Source: an uncultured Acidovorax sp. (lineage in GTDB: Bacteria; Pseudomonadota; Gammaproteobacteria; Burkholderiales; Burkholderiaceae_C). From it: a stretch of DNA of 64,000 bases. Below, in pieces: positions 1 through 8,022 of the stretch. The first letter of the stretch is position 1. The number at the start of each line of letters is the position of its first letter. The notes beneath the pieces were generated by a model. The model did no database searches. It had not been told where the DNA came from and saw nothing but the letters and a program-made list of their open reading frames with translations. Position numbers and translations under genes: made by a program. The stretch covers positions 24,884 through 88,883 of the forward strand of contig CAJYKV010000016.1 in assembly GCA_913774955.1 (NCBI GenBank). Reading direction: 5' to 3'.

Positions 1-2
1 GC

Positions 3-1538
3 TCCGGCGGCACCTCCGACAACTTCGAGAAGGGGCGATGGACCACGGGCGACCTGCACACGCACACCGTCCAATCCGACGACTCGCGCACCACCCAGAC
101 CCTGGACTTCCTGCTGGGCAAGGCCTTCACCACCTACGGGCTGGACTGGATGGCGGTCACCAACCACCTGCGCTCGTCCAAGTACGACGATGCGGCGAAC
201 CTGCTGCCCGCGCCGCGCGCCTTCGCCTACGGCATGGAGGCGTACGAGATGCCGCGCATCAAGGCGCTGCAGGACGCCGGCAGCTACAAGGGCAAGCTGA
301 TCTACTCCGCCTTCGAGTGGGACATGCCCACGCACGACCACATCGGCGTCGGCATCTTCCAGGGGGCCAGCGGCAGCTGGAAGACCTCCCCGAGCGCCGC
401 CAAGGAGTTCCAGTACCTGTTCACGACGGGCGCCGAAACGCTCTTCGATCCGGCGGACGTGGCCCGCTGGAAGACCCAGTATCCGCAGCGCTACAACCAG
501 ACGGGTGAAGACGCCCTGAAGGCCATCGCCTGGCTCAAGGACAAGTACCCCGACACCAGCTACGCGCTCATCAACCATCCCTCGCGCAACCCGGGCAAAT
601 ACACGATCGCCGACTTCCGCCAGATGAACGATCTGGCACCCCGGATCGTGTTCGCCATCGAGGGCATGGTGGGCAACCAGCTCGAACCCGACCGCGGCGG
701 CTACACCTCCGCCTACATCGATGCCAACCGGCCCAACCGCACCTACGGCGGAACGGACTACGTCGTGGCGCAGGTGGGCGGCGTGTGGGACGCGCTGCTG
801 GGCGAGGGCCGCCGCATCTGGAACGTCGCCGACTCCGACTCGCACTTCGAGATCGACTCGAACAACAACAGCAGCGGCTACTACCCCGGCGAATACGCCA
901 AGAACTACGTCTGGCAGGCCGCCAAGGCGGACGGCCACATCGGCGGGCTGGTCGACAGCCTGCGCGCGGGCCGCAGCTTCGGGGTGTTCGGCGACCTGAT
1001 CAACGCCCTGGACTTCCATGTGTCCGGCGCGGCAGGCAGGGCGACCATGGGCCAGGAGATCCAGGCAGCCTCCGGCGAGCGCGTGACGGTGCGCATCCGC
1101 TTCAAGAGCCCGCCGGTCAACAACTACCAGCGCCCGGTGGCGAGCGGCAACCTGGGGAACATGACGCCCAGGGTGGACCACGTGGACCTCATCGTGGGCG
1201 ACGTGGGGGCCAAGGCGCTGCCCGGCACCGACGCCTACCGGCAGGCCACCAACCCGAGCACCCGCGTGGTCCGCCGCTTCACGGCCGCGGACTGGACCAC
1301 CGACGAGGAAGGCTACAACGTGGTGGAGTTCCCGATGACGGTCACGAAGAACCAGTACCTGCGGCTGCGCGGCACCAACCTGGGCGAGAACGTGGCCGGG
1401 CTGACGTCCGGGGGCGAGCCGCTGCCGGACCAGCCGGTCACCACGACCGACCCCGCGAGCCGCCACGACCAGATCAACGACCGCAACTACGGCAGCCTCT
1501 GGTTCTATTCGAACCCGGTGTTCGTGTCGGTGCGCTGA
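3..1538 (+). CDS. PHP-domain phosphoesterase-like protein (5' truncated by window)
   Basis: The reading frame is already open at the left edge, so only the last 511 codons are seen. The motif GDLHTHTVQSDDS near the start is the first metal-binding motif of the PHP (polymerase and histidinol phosphatase) fold. MAVTNHL follows about 35 residues later, and further His/Asp residues (INHPSRNPGKY, NVADSDSHFE) fit the later metal ligands. The family hydrolyses phosphoester bonds using a metal cluster; the substrate here is unknown. The C-terminal ~170 residues look like a beta-rich accessory domain. The usual exported N-terminus cannot be checked. The ATG 150 bases in lies inside the PHP domain and is not the true start. 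The family call is firm, the function open. Confidence 0.85.
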   Translation, partial: SGGTSDNFEKGRWTTGDLHTHTVQSDDSRTTQTLDFLLGKAFTTYGLDWMAVTNHLRSSKYDDAANLLPAPRAFAYGMEAYEMPRIKALQDAGSYKGKLIYSAFEWDMPTHDHIGVGIFQGASGSWKTSPSAAKEFQYLFTTGAETLFDPADVARWKTQYPQRYNQTGEDALKAIAWLKDKYPDTSYALINHPSRNPGKYTIADFRQMNDLAPRIVFAIEGMVGNQLEPDRGGYTSAYIDANRPNRTYGGTDYVVAQVGGVWDALLGEGRRIWNVADSDSHFEIDSNNNSSGYYPGEYAKNYVWQAAKADGHIGGLVDSLRAGRSFGVFGDLINALDFHVSGAAGRATMGQEIQAASGERVTVRIRFKSPPVNNYQRPVASGNLGNMTPRVDHVDLIVGDVGAKALPGTDAYRQATNPSTRVVRRFTAADWTTDEEGYNVVEFPMTVTKNQYLRLRGTNLGENVAGLTSGGEPLPDQPVTTTDPASRHDQINDRNYGSLWFYSNPVFVSVR

Positions 1539-1554
1539 CCGCGCCACACCTCGC

Positions 1555-1603
1555 CGCCCGCCTGGGTGGAGTCGGCCAGCGAGGCGTGCAACCGCAGCAC
1601 GCC
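1555..1603 (+). repeat. 49-bp direct repeat, copy 1 (gene fragment of the downstream lipoprotein gene)
   Basis: These 49 bases match 4116-4164 in the same orientation with two mismatches by hand alignment. The other copy lies inside the ABC auxiliary lipoprotein gene. Read on the minus strand, this copy still encodes GVLRLHASLADSTQAG, matching GVLRLRASLADSTQAG there. It sits 16 bases past the stop of the PHP gene and is not part of an intact gene, so it is a stray gene fragment. Confidence 0.85.
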
Positions 1604-1883
1604 ATTGGGCCCGCGGCGCCGCTCAACGGCGGTGGCGCGCTGACCGGCAGCACGCTGAACCGCCACCTGACGGGGGAGCCCTGCACCATCGCGCAGCCCC
1701 TGTCCAGGGGCTTGGCGGGAATGTTCTGCATGCCGAAATGCAAGGGTCGGCGGGGACCGAAGAACACGGCAGTTGCGGCACAGTGCGGGGCGCGTGCCCG
1801 CGGGGATGGATGGGCATGCGCCACAGGCACGCTCACGGTGGGCGGAGGGTGGCCCATGCCCCATGCGGGCAGAAAGAAGAACA
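1604..1883. other. Non-coding stretch upstream of the effector-like gene
   Basis: No open frame here has convincing protein character. It contains a short perfect hairpin (GCCCCT, loop GTCC, AGGGGC) with no following T-run. The last bases before the next start (AGAAAGAAGA) can serve as a ribosome binding site. Promoter elements for the downstream three-gene block should lie here, but I see no clear -35/-10 pair. Confidence 0.4.
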
Positions 1884-2546
1884 ATGTCGCTTGCCTATTG
1901 GTTCCGGGAGGGACCTGCGGAGCCCATTGAGGATGGGACGATTCAATACGGACCGGGCAAGGGGTTGCCCAAGCTCGTGTTCGAGGGAATGAACAACGCT
2001 CATACACTTGTCCAAAAGATCGCCACCGTCGATCCCGTTCGCAAAAAAATAATCCTGATCCAACCTGGAGAAAAAGCCTTGTATGTCTCGGGCCTGCGGG
2101 AAGCCGGAGTCGTCGGGTATCTCTATCTTTTCGCTCACGCAAATGCACAACGGCTTCAGGGAGCAGTAGACCTTGGCGAAATCACCCGCGTCATCCATCG
2201 CAGCGGTTTATGGCACAGGCAACCGATCCTCATTGACGCGTGCAATGCCGGTGCATCAGCCGACGGCGTCGCAAGCAATTTGGCGCAGGCATTGCAAACC
2301 TATGTCACAGCGCCCACGACGCTCACCTGGAACCGCCCCATGGGCGGCGGCGCCGTCGGTCAAGGCACTTTCGAAAAATTGCCTGGCATCCTGAGCCGGC
2401 TTCCCATACCCGACTTTTTTCGACCGGGGCAATGGCGCACCTGGGGACCGGACGGCCACCCCATTGCCACCACGCGCACCTCGCCACGCGATGGTGGCGA
2501 ACTCGTCAAGGGTCAGCTGGCTCACGAACTCACAAGGAAACAATGA
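1884..2546 (+). CDS. Putative clan-CD (caspase/CHAT-like) cysteine peptidase, candidate secreted effector
   Basis: A 220-residue protein I cannot assign to a named family. A predicted hydrophobic strand ending in YLYLFAHAN (His85) is followed 35 residues later by PILIDACNAG (Cys120). This His...hhhDACxxG layout is that of clan CD cysteine peptidases (caspases, CHAT, C80), although the usual Gly after His is Ala. There is no signal peptide or membrane segment. The C-terminal third is rich in Gly/Pro/Trp. The start is chosen at ATG 1884 because AGAAAGAAGA precedes it and the sequence upstream is not protein-like. Its stop overlaps the next start (ATGA), so it is translationally coupled to a membrane-anchored Cys-rich protein. 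That layout resembles an effector followed by immunity genes; function is inferred. Confidence 0.6.
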   Translation: MSLAYWFREGPAEPIEDGTIQYGPGKGLPKLVFEGMNNAHTLVQKIATVDPVRKKIILIQPGEKALYVSGLREAGVVGYLYLFAHANAQRLQGAVDLGEITRVIHRSGLWHRQPILIDACNAGASADGVASNLAQALQTYVTAPTTLTWNRPMGGGAVGQGTFEKLPGILSRLPIPDFFRPGQWRTWGPDGHPIATTRTSPRDGGELVKGQLAHELTRKQ

Positions 2547-3247
2547 TGCTGCGATGGTGGAAGCACGTGGGCTTTGGCTTTCGACTGCTTCTGGCTGCCT
2601 TTCTGCTGATCGGCATATACACCGCATGGTGGTGGATCGACAGCGCTCGCACCTGCGATACCCAGGACGAATACAACCTTCGCGGCATCTGCCTCATGCG
2701 CATACAGGAGCGCGCGGAACAGGGCGACAACGCCGCGCAGTGGAGCTACGGCGCCTACCTCGAAACGGAACGCAGGGAGTCGGAAGCACGCCAATGGCAG
2801 TTGCGCGCCATGCACGGCGCGCAGGTGGGATTAGATCTGCGCAATGAGATGAAAGTCTTTTGCGACCGCATTCCCGGCTTCGAGGCGCGCACCGTGGAGG
2901 CCATCATGCGGCGCGTGGTCACGAGTAGCCCCGACGCCCATCTTCGTCTGCTGCAGCTCTACATCCATCCCCGCTGCGGTGCTTTCGACCTCGACAAGGC
3001 CAGTGCGCAGATACCCTTGCTGACACAGTGTGCTCACTTTGCCTTGGGGGACTATCTTGAACGGGCCAAAGACAAGCATTACCGCGTCTCCCCCGCCACC
3101 CGTGCGGCCATACGTTCGAATATGAAAATCTGCGAACAGGAATTGGAAAACCCACCCCCACCAGGGTCTACGGTCCGCGAGTTCATGCCCGTTTGGCGAC
3201 AAGATCTAGACACGCTGGCAAGAGGCTTGGCCGAACTGGAGCAATAG
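2543..3247 (+). CDS. Membrane-anchored six-cysteine protein with Sel1-like segment, candidate immunity protein (copy 1)
   Basis: A 234-residue protein with one N-terminal membrane segment (about residues 11-31, ending AWWWID) and a presumably periplasmic domain. It has six cysteines at 38, 50, 107, 145, 163 and 197, suited to disulfides outside the cytoplasm. Residues 57-93 (GDNAAQW...YLETE...WQLRAMHGA) resemble one Sel1-like repeat, a fold used by several type VI immunity proteins. ATG 2543 overlaps the stop of the preceding gene and follows AAGGAAA. It is the close paralogue of the next gene. The immunity role is inferred from order, coupling and topology only. Confidence 0.6.
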   Translation: MMLRWWKHVGFGFRLLLAAFLLIGIYTAWWWIDSARTCDTQDEYNLRGICLMRIQERAEQGDNAAQWSYGAYLETERRESEARQWQLRAMHGAQVGLDLRNEMKVFCDRIPGFEARTVEAIMRRVVTSSPDAHLRLLQLYIHPRCGAFDLDKASAQIPLLTQCAHFALGDYLERAKDKHYRVSPATRAAIRSNMKICEQELENPPPPGSTVREFMPVWRQDLDTLARGLAELEQ

Positions 3248-3290
3248 ACTACCTGTCAATCAATGCTGAGACTGAACATGGCGAGAACAC

Positions 3291-3971
3291 ATGGATCGTG
3301 CATTGAGATGGCTCGCGATTTCCTCTGTTCTGATCGGGACCTACACTGCATGGTGGTGGATCGACAGCACGCACACCTGCGCTACCCAAGACGAATACAA
3401 CCTTCGCGGCATCTGCCTCCTGCAGATACAGGAGCGCGCTGAAAAGGGCGACAACGCCGCGCAATGGACCTATGGCAGTTATCTCGAAACGGAACGGCGG
3501 GAGGCAGAAGCTCGGGCATGGCAACTCCGGGCTATGCACGGCGCCCGGATAGGACTGGGTCTGCGGGGCGAAACGCTCGCTTTTTGCGACCGCTTCCCCG
3601 GCTTCGAGGGCCGCACCGTTGAGGCCCTCATGCTGCGCGTAGCGCCGACCAGCCCCGATGCGCATCTGCGGCTACTGCAACTTTATACCCACCCTCGCTG
3701 CGGCGCCTTCGACCTCGATAAGGCCAGTGCGCAGCTTCCCCTGCTGACGCAATGCGCGCATCTGACGCTCGAAGACTATCTGGAGCGTGCTGCAAGTGCC
3801 GATTACCGCATCCCGGCGGACACCCGAACGGTCATCCGCGCCAACCTGGCGCTCTGCGAGCAGGAACTGGCGGGGCATGCACCACCGGACACCACCGTGC
3901 AGGAATTCATGCCTGTCCGCCGCAAGGACGTGGAAGCACTGCGACGTCGCCTCGAGGCGGCGTCGCGCTGA
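3291..3971 (+). CDS. Membrane-anchored six-cysteine protein, tandem paralogue (copy 2)
   Basis: 226 residues, homologous along its whole length to the preceding protein. It has the same AWWWID membrane-segment end, the same TQDEYNLRGIC block and the same HPRCGAFDLDKASAQ block. The six cysteines at 30, 42, 99, 137, 155 and 189 keep exactly the same spacing (12, 57, 38, 18, 34) as copy 1, so the domain aligns without gaps. The N-terminus is eight residues shorter. The start at 3291 has only a weak ribosome binding site; an ATG at 3278 is in another frame. The tandem duplication suggests expanded or diversified immunity, which is inference. Confidence 0.6.
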   Translation: MDRALRWLAISSVLIGTYTAWWWIDSTHTCATQDEYNLRGICLLQIQERAEKGDNAAQWTYGSYLETERREAEARAWQLRAMHGARIGLGLRGETLAFCDRFPGFEGRTVEALMLRVAPTSPDAHLRLLQLYTHPRCGAFDLDKASAQLPLLTQCAHLTLEDYLERAASADYRIPADTRTVIRANLALCEQELAGHAPPDTTVQEFMPVRRKDVEALRRRLEAASR

Positions 3972-3972
3972 T

Positions 3973-4641
3973 TCAACGCCCCATCCGCTCCACCCACTGC
4001 GCCACGTCCTGCGCCGCCTGGGCCGCTGCCTCGGCCATGGCGAGCGTGCCGCCGCGCGCGTCCGCCGTGGGCGCCGGCCGCTGGACGACGAAGACGCGCT
4101 GGGCCATGAGCTTTTCGCCCGCCTGGGTGGAGTCGGCCAGCGAGGCGCGCAGCCGCAGCACGCCGGTGCTGGCCTTGGGCGACTGGAAGACCTGGCTGAA
4201 TTCCTCGATCTCCACGCGCAGCACCACCGGCGGCTTGCCGGTGTCGACGAGCTGCGACGCGCCCTCGTCGCCCATGAGCACGGCGCGGCGCAGGCCGAGC
4301 TGGTCGCGCAGGGCCTGCTGCACGAGCTGCGCGGGAGGCTGGCTCCAGCGCGCCTGGCCGTAGGGACGCAGGTGGCGCGGGTCGTCGTAGGCCAGGCGGT
4401 ACAGCACGGCGGTGCTGCCCTCGACCGGCCCCGCGACGGCCACTTCCGGCAGCGCGATGGGCGGCAGCTGCGCACCGCGATCGGTGGGCGCGCCCGCCAG
4501 CGGGCCGGGGCCGAAGTCGTACACGTCGGCCCGGGCCGGCGGTGCGGGCAGGGCGGAGCAGCCCGCCATGAGCGCGGCGGCCGCGAGGGCCGCGGCGGCC
4601 CGGAGGCCGCGGGCCCGGGGGGTGACTGCGGGGTGTGCCAT
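3973..4641 (-). CDS. ABC-type transport auxiliary lipoprotein (PqiC-like)
   Basis: A 222-residue lipoprotein. The N-terminal signal ends in the lipobox LMAGC at about residues 22-26, and the body matches the ABC_trans_aux / PqiC family (YDFGPGPL near the N-terminus, LRLRASLADSTQAGEKL near the C-terminus). Such lipoproteins sit in the outer membrane and work with MCE/MlaD-type lipid transporters. The start at 4641 is preceded by GAGGAACGAC; an in-frame ATG at 4662 is possible but would lengthen the signal. It is the last gene of the minus-strand lipid-transport operon. Bases 4116-4164 of this gene recur at 1555-1603. Confidence 0.85.
   Translation of the reverse strand: MAHPAVTPRARGLRAAAALAAAALMAGCSALPAPPARADVYDFGPGPLAGAPTDRGAQLPPIALPEVAVAGPVEGSTAVLYRLAYDDPRHLRPYGQARWSQPPAQLVQQALRDQLGLRRAVLMGDEGASQLVDTGKPPVVLRVEIEEFSQVFQSPKASTGVLRLRASLADSTQAGEKLMAQRVFVVQRPAPTADARGGTLAMAEAAAQAAQDVAQWVERMGR
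4116..4164 (+). repeat. 49-bp direct repeat, copy 2 (inside the lipoprotein gene)
   Basis: The intact counterpart of 1555-1603, with two mismatches and the same orientation. It encodes the segment around GVLRLRASLADSTQAG of the lipoprotein. The two copies enclose the effector-like gene and its two paralogous partners, a block of about 2.5 kb. Confidence 0.85.
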
Positions 4642-4718
4642 GTCGTTCCTCGTGATGTCCATGGATGCGGTGGAAGGTCCTGCGGAGGTGCTCGCGCGGC
4701 AGCGGGACGGCGGACGCC

Positions 4719-5699
4719 TCACGGCGCCGCGGCCGCCGGCGCCTCGAATCCGGGCTCGCCCGGGCCGCCCGAGGCACGGCCGGGACCGTAGATGAGCGAC
4801 TGCGGGTTGTCGCTGAGGTTGCTGGCGGCGCGGCCCAGGCGTCGCACGGCGCGCGAGGTCTCGTCCGCCGCATGGTTCAGGCGCGGCAGGGTCACGCGGC
4901 CGAAGCGGTCGGCAGCCAGCGACAGCGATTCCGAACTGTCGGCGATCTTGTCGATCGGGCCGCCTTCGACGCTGAGCTTGCGCACGGCGATCTTGACCTC
5001 GTTGGCGGCGTCGCCGGCGTTGGTGCCGGCCTGCCGCAGGGCCTTGAGCGTTTCGCGCGCATCGCTCGCCAGGGCAGGAACGGAAGCCAGCGCGGGATCG
5101 AGGCGCTGCTCCACGGTGGCGTCGAGCCGCTTCATGAGCGTGTTGGCGCTGCCTGCGGCCTGCGCGAGGTTGTCCAGCGCCAGGCTGACGCGCTTCTGGT
5201 TCTCGTCGCCCAGCAGGTCGTTGATGCGGTCGGTGGCCTGCTGCACCTGCGCGAGGATGGCGGGGCCCTGCTCCGCGAGCTGGCTGAACGGAGAGCTCTT
5301 GAGCGGCAGGCGCGGCAGGCCGCTGGAGCCGCGCGGCACCTGCGGCTGCGGGTCCGTGCCGTCGTCGAGCAGCACGTGGGCCAGGCCCGTGACGCCCTGG
5401 TAGCCCAGCACGGCGAAGGTGGCCGGGGTGACCGGTGCCTGGTCGTTCACGGCGATGCGGATCAGGACGTTGCCGGGCACGTCGGGGTCGAAGCCGATGC
5501 GCGTGACCTTGCCCACCGCCACGCCCTTGTAGCGCACGGCCGCCTGCGGCTGCAGGCCGCCGACGCTCTCGCGCGTGGAGAGCTCATAGAGCTGGTAGCT
5601 CGCCCGGTCGCGCGTGAGCCACAGGCCCAGGCCGGCGAGCAGCGCCGCCACCACCACCACGAAGATGCCCGCGGCGAGGGCATGGGACTTGTTTTCCAT
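4719..5699 (-). CDS. MlaD/MCE family lipid-transport protein
   Basis: A 326-residue protein with one N-terminal membrane anchor (residues 8-28, ALAAGIFVVVVAALLAG) followed by an MCE domain (about 36-115, including VRYKGVAVGKVTRIGF and GYQGVTGLAHVLLDDG) and a long helical C-terminal tail. MCE proteins form hexameric periplasmic rings that bind and move lipids between membranes, driven by an inner-membrane MlaE/MlaF-type ABC transporter. Its ATG shares one base with the stop of the ATPase gene (TGATG), so translation is coupled. The C-terminus is Ala/Pro-rich. Confidence 0.9.
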   Translation of the reverse strand: MENKSHALAAGIFVVVVAALLAGLGLWLTRDRASYQLYELSTRESVGGLQPQAAVRYKGVAVGKVTRIGFDPDVPGNVLIRIAVNDQAPVTPATFAVLGYQGVTGLAHVLLDDGTDPQPQVPRGSSGLPRLPLKSSPFSQLAEQGPAILAQVQQATDRINDLLGDENQKRVSLALDNLAQAAGSANTLMKRLDATVEQRLDPALASVPALASDARETLKALRQAGTNAGDAANEVKIAVRKLSVEGGPIDKIADSSESLSLAADRFGRVTLPRLNHAADETSRAVRRLGRAASNLSDNPQSLIYGPGRASGGPGEPGFEAPAAAAP

Positions 5700-6586
5700 C
5701 AGGCCTCCTGTGTCGGGGCGGCGGCGGCCGGCGGCGCGGATGGCGCCGAGGGCGCGGGCGCCATCGCGCGGCGGCCGCGCTCCCCGAGGAAAAAGTGTTG
5801 AATGAACGGATGCTCGAAGCGCGTCACTTCCTGCGGCGTGCCGCTGGTGATGACGCGTTTTTCGGCGAGGACGGCGACGCGCGTGCTGAGCGCGAAGAGC
5901 GTGTCGAGGTCGTGCGTGACCATCACCACCGTGAGGCCCAGCGCGGCATGGAGTTCGCGCAGCAGTTCGCAGAATTCGTCGGAGCTGTTCGGGTCGAGGC
6001 CGGCGGTGGGCTCGTCGAGCAGCAGCAGCGGCGGGTCCATGACCAGGGCCCGCGCGAGCGCCACGCGCTTGATCATGCCGCCCGAGAGATCCGACGGGCT
6101 GCGGGTGGCGTGCTCGGGCTTCAGGCCCACCATGCGCAGCTTGACCATGGCCGCATCGGCGATGAGGTCCTTGGGCAGGGTGCCCTGCTCGCGCAGCGCG
6201 AAGGCCACGTTGTCGAGCACGCTGAAGGCCGAGAACAGCGCGCCGTGCTGGAACAGCATGCCCACGCGGCTCGCGGCGCCCGAGCGGCCCATTTCGGCGG
6301 CGGGGCGGCCCAGCACCGTGACGCTGCCCTTGGCCGGCTGGGTGAGCCCGAGCATCTGGCGCAGCAGCACCGTCTTGCCGGTGCCCGATCCGCCGACCAG
6401 CGCGAGGATCTCGCCGCGCCGCACGGTGAGGTCGAGGTTCTCGTGCACGGCGAAGGCCTCGTCGCCCTTGCCGAACACGGTGGAGAGGCCGCGGATCTCG
6501 ACCACGGGCGGCGCGTCCTGCGGCGGCGGCTCGGGAGCGGCGGCGGGTCCGGTGGCGATGGCGTCTTCTGCTGCGTCGCGCGTCAT
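5699..6586 (-). CDS. MlaF-like ABC transporter ATP-binding protein
   Basis: A 295-residue ATPase. Walker A is GGSGTGKT, the signature is LSGGMIKR, Walker B is LLLLDEP, and the H-loop is VMVTHDLD. The LSGGM(I/R)KR signature is typical of MlaF/Mkl-type lipid transporters. The N-terminal ~25 residues and the C-terminal tail are Ala/Pro-rich extensions. The gene lies two bases after the permease stop and overlaps the MCE gene start by one base. The protein should power lipid movement by the permease/MCE pair at the inner membrane. Confidence 0.92.
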   Translation of the reverse strand: MTRDAAEDAIATGPAAAPEPPPQDAPPVVEIRGLSTVFGKGDEAFAVHENLDLTVRRGEILALVGGSGTGKTVLLRQMLGLTQPAKGSVTVLGRPAAEMGRSGAASRVGMLFQHGALFSAFSVLDNVAFALREQGTLPKDLIADAAMVKLRMVGLKPEHATRSPSDLSGGMIKRVALARALVMDPPLLLLDEPTAGLDPNSSDEFCELLRELHAALGLTVVMVTHDLDTLFALSTRVAVLAEKRVITSGTPQEVTRFEHPFIQHFFLGERGRRAMAPAPSAPSAPPAAAAPTQEA

Positions 6587-6588
6587 GC

Positions 6589-7716
6589 CTAGATCCCGAG
6601 GTTCTTGAACGCGATCGCGAAGAGCGCATCCACGATGATGACCATGGTGATGGCGTTCACCACCGATGCCGTCGTGCCTTCGCCGAGGCTCTGTGTGTTG
6701 GGCTTCACGCGCAGTCCCCAGTGGCAGCCGATGAGCGCGATGCCCACGCCGAACACCACCGACTTGGCCATCGCGAGCCCGAGGTTGGAGAAGCTCACCG
6801 CGTTCGGCAGCGCCTGGGCGAAATAGGCGGGCGAGACGTCCATGGCGATGTCGGCCGCGAGCATGCCGCCGGCCAGCGCGCAGAGCGTCGTCCAGACGGC
6901 GATGAGCGGCATGGCGATGGCGAGGGCCACGGCGCGCGGCATCACGAGCCGGAAGCCGTGCGGGATGCCCATGACGCGCATCGCGTCGAGTTCCTCGGTC
7001 ACCCGCATGACGCCGATCTGCGCGGTGATGGCCGAGCCGGAGCGGCCCGCCACCAGGATGGCCGCAAGCATCGGGCCCAGTTCCCGGATCAGCGAGATGC
7101 CCAGGATGTTGACGATGAACGACTCGGCACCGAACTGCCGCAACTGCAGGCTCATGAGGTAGGCCAGCACCACGCCGATCAGGAAGCCCACGATGGCCGT
7201 GATCGGCATGGCCGTGGCGCCCATGCGGTAGAGGTGGCCGGAAATGTCGCGCCAGGGCGCCCGGCGGGGGGCCCGGACGACGCTGGCGAGATCGATGACG
7301 AGCTGGCCCACCAGCTCCAGCAGGTGCTTGCCGTGGCCGAGCGCATGCAGCACCTTCACGCCGAGGCGGTCCACCTCCTCGGCCAGGCTCCAGCGCGGAT
7401 CGGGAAGGCGGTCGGTGACGGTGAATTCGGCCACGCGGTCGAGCATGTCGCGCTGCGCGTCGTCGAGCGCGACCCGCTCGGGCCAATCGCGCTGCCAGTG
7501 GTTCCAGAGCAGCTGCGCGCCGACGTGGTCCAGCCAGTCCACGCTGCGCAGGTCCCAGCCGAGGCCGGCGTCGGGCGCGTTCTGCGCGAGCTGCGCGGAC
7601 ACCTCGCGCCAGGTGCGCCGCGTGCCCAGGTCCGCGGCGCCCCAGCGCCCGTGCAGTACGGCGACCGGCCCTTCGGGCGTGTCGGTGCGTTCGATGCGGG
7701 GCGGGCTGTCGCTCAT
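6589..7716 (-). CDS. MlaE-like lipid ABC transporter permease with N-terminal STAS-like domain
   Basis: A 375-residue protein. Residues 1 to ~120 form a soluble domain resembling MlaB/STAS proteins (LRSVDWLDHVGAQLLW). The remainder is an MlaE permease with about five to six membrane helices and conserved segments FGAESFIVNILGISLIRELGP and LVAGRSGSAITAQIG. Fusion of the STAS and permease parts replaces a separate mlaB. The start at 7716 (MSDSPP) is chosen because the sequence upstream is not protein-like. It is the first gene of the four-gene operon (permease, ATPase, MCE, lipoprotein), which should maintain the lipid balance of the outer membrane. Confidence 0.9.
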   Translation of the reverse strand: MSDSPPRIERTDTPEGPVAVLHGRWGAADLGTRRTWREVSAQLAQNAPDAGLGWDLRSVDWLDHVGAQLLWNHWQRDWPERVALDDAQRDMLDRVAEFTVTDRLPDPRWSLAEEVDRLGVKVLHALGHGKHLLELVGQLVIDLASVVRAPRRAPWRDISGHLYRMGATAMPITAIVGFLIGVVLAYLMSLQLRQFGAESFIVNILGISLIRELGPMLAAILVAGRSGSAITAQIGVMRVTEELDAMRVMGIPHGFRLVMPRAVALAIAMPLIAVWTTLCALAGGMLAADIAMDVSPAYFAQALPNAVSFSNLGLAMAKSVVFGVGIALIGCHWGLRVKPNTQSLGEGTTASVVNAITMVIIVDALFAIAFKNLGI

Positions 7717-8022
7717 GGACGGGGCAGGACGGAAGCGGTGGCGCTGGAAAGGGGGCTGGGGGCGGGCATGCGGAAGAGCGCCGCGCGAACGGCAACGGGA
7801 TGTTAGCGGAGCGCGGCCGGGCGGACACGTCAGCGCAGAGCCCGTCCGCATGGCGGAAGCCGGTGCATGAAATTTCCTCAAAACCGCACTGCGCCCTTGC
7901 CCTGCCAGGTTTTTTTGCTATCGATCGGGGAGCGGCGGGTGTTTCCCTATCGACAGCCGGGCCGCGCCGCGCACAATGGGCCGGGCCTGCCGCCCCGGGG
8001 CTCGCGTTCCTGCCTTTCTTCC
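7717..8022. other. Divergent intergenic region without recognisable gene
   Basis: This stretch lies between the start of the lipid-transport operon (minus strand) and the GMC oxidoreductase (plus strand), so it must contain divergent promoters. Visible elements are a seven-T run at 7910-7916 after a very weak 3-bp stem and two CTATCGA copies about 30 bases apart. No convincing -35/-10 pair or small gene was found. Confidence 0.4.

Noticed and set aside
150..1538. ATG at 150 as the start of the PHP protein
   Set aside because: The same frame is open to the window edge and the first metal motif (GDLHTHT) lies upstream of this ATG, so the gene is simply cut by the window.
785..1930. Long open frames overlapping the PHP gene and the gap after it on both strands
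   Set aside because: Arg/Pro/Ala-rich shadow frames of GC-rich coding DNA with no domain-like sequence.
7890..7916. T-run after CCTGCCAGG as a terminator
   Set aside because: The stem would be only three base pairs; too weak, and no gene ends nearby on that strand.
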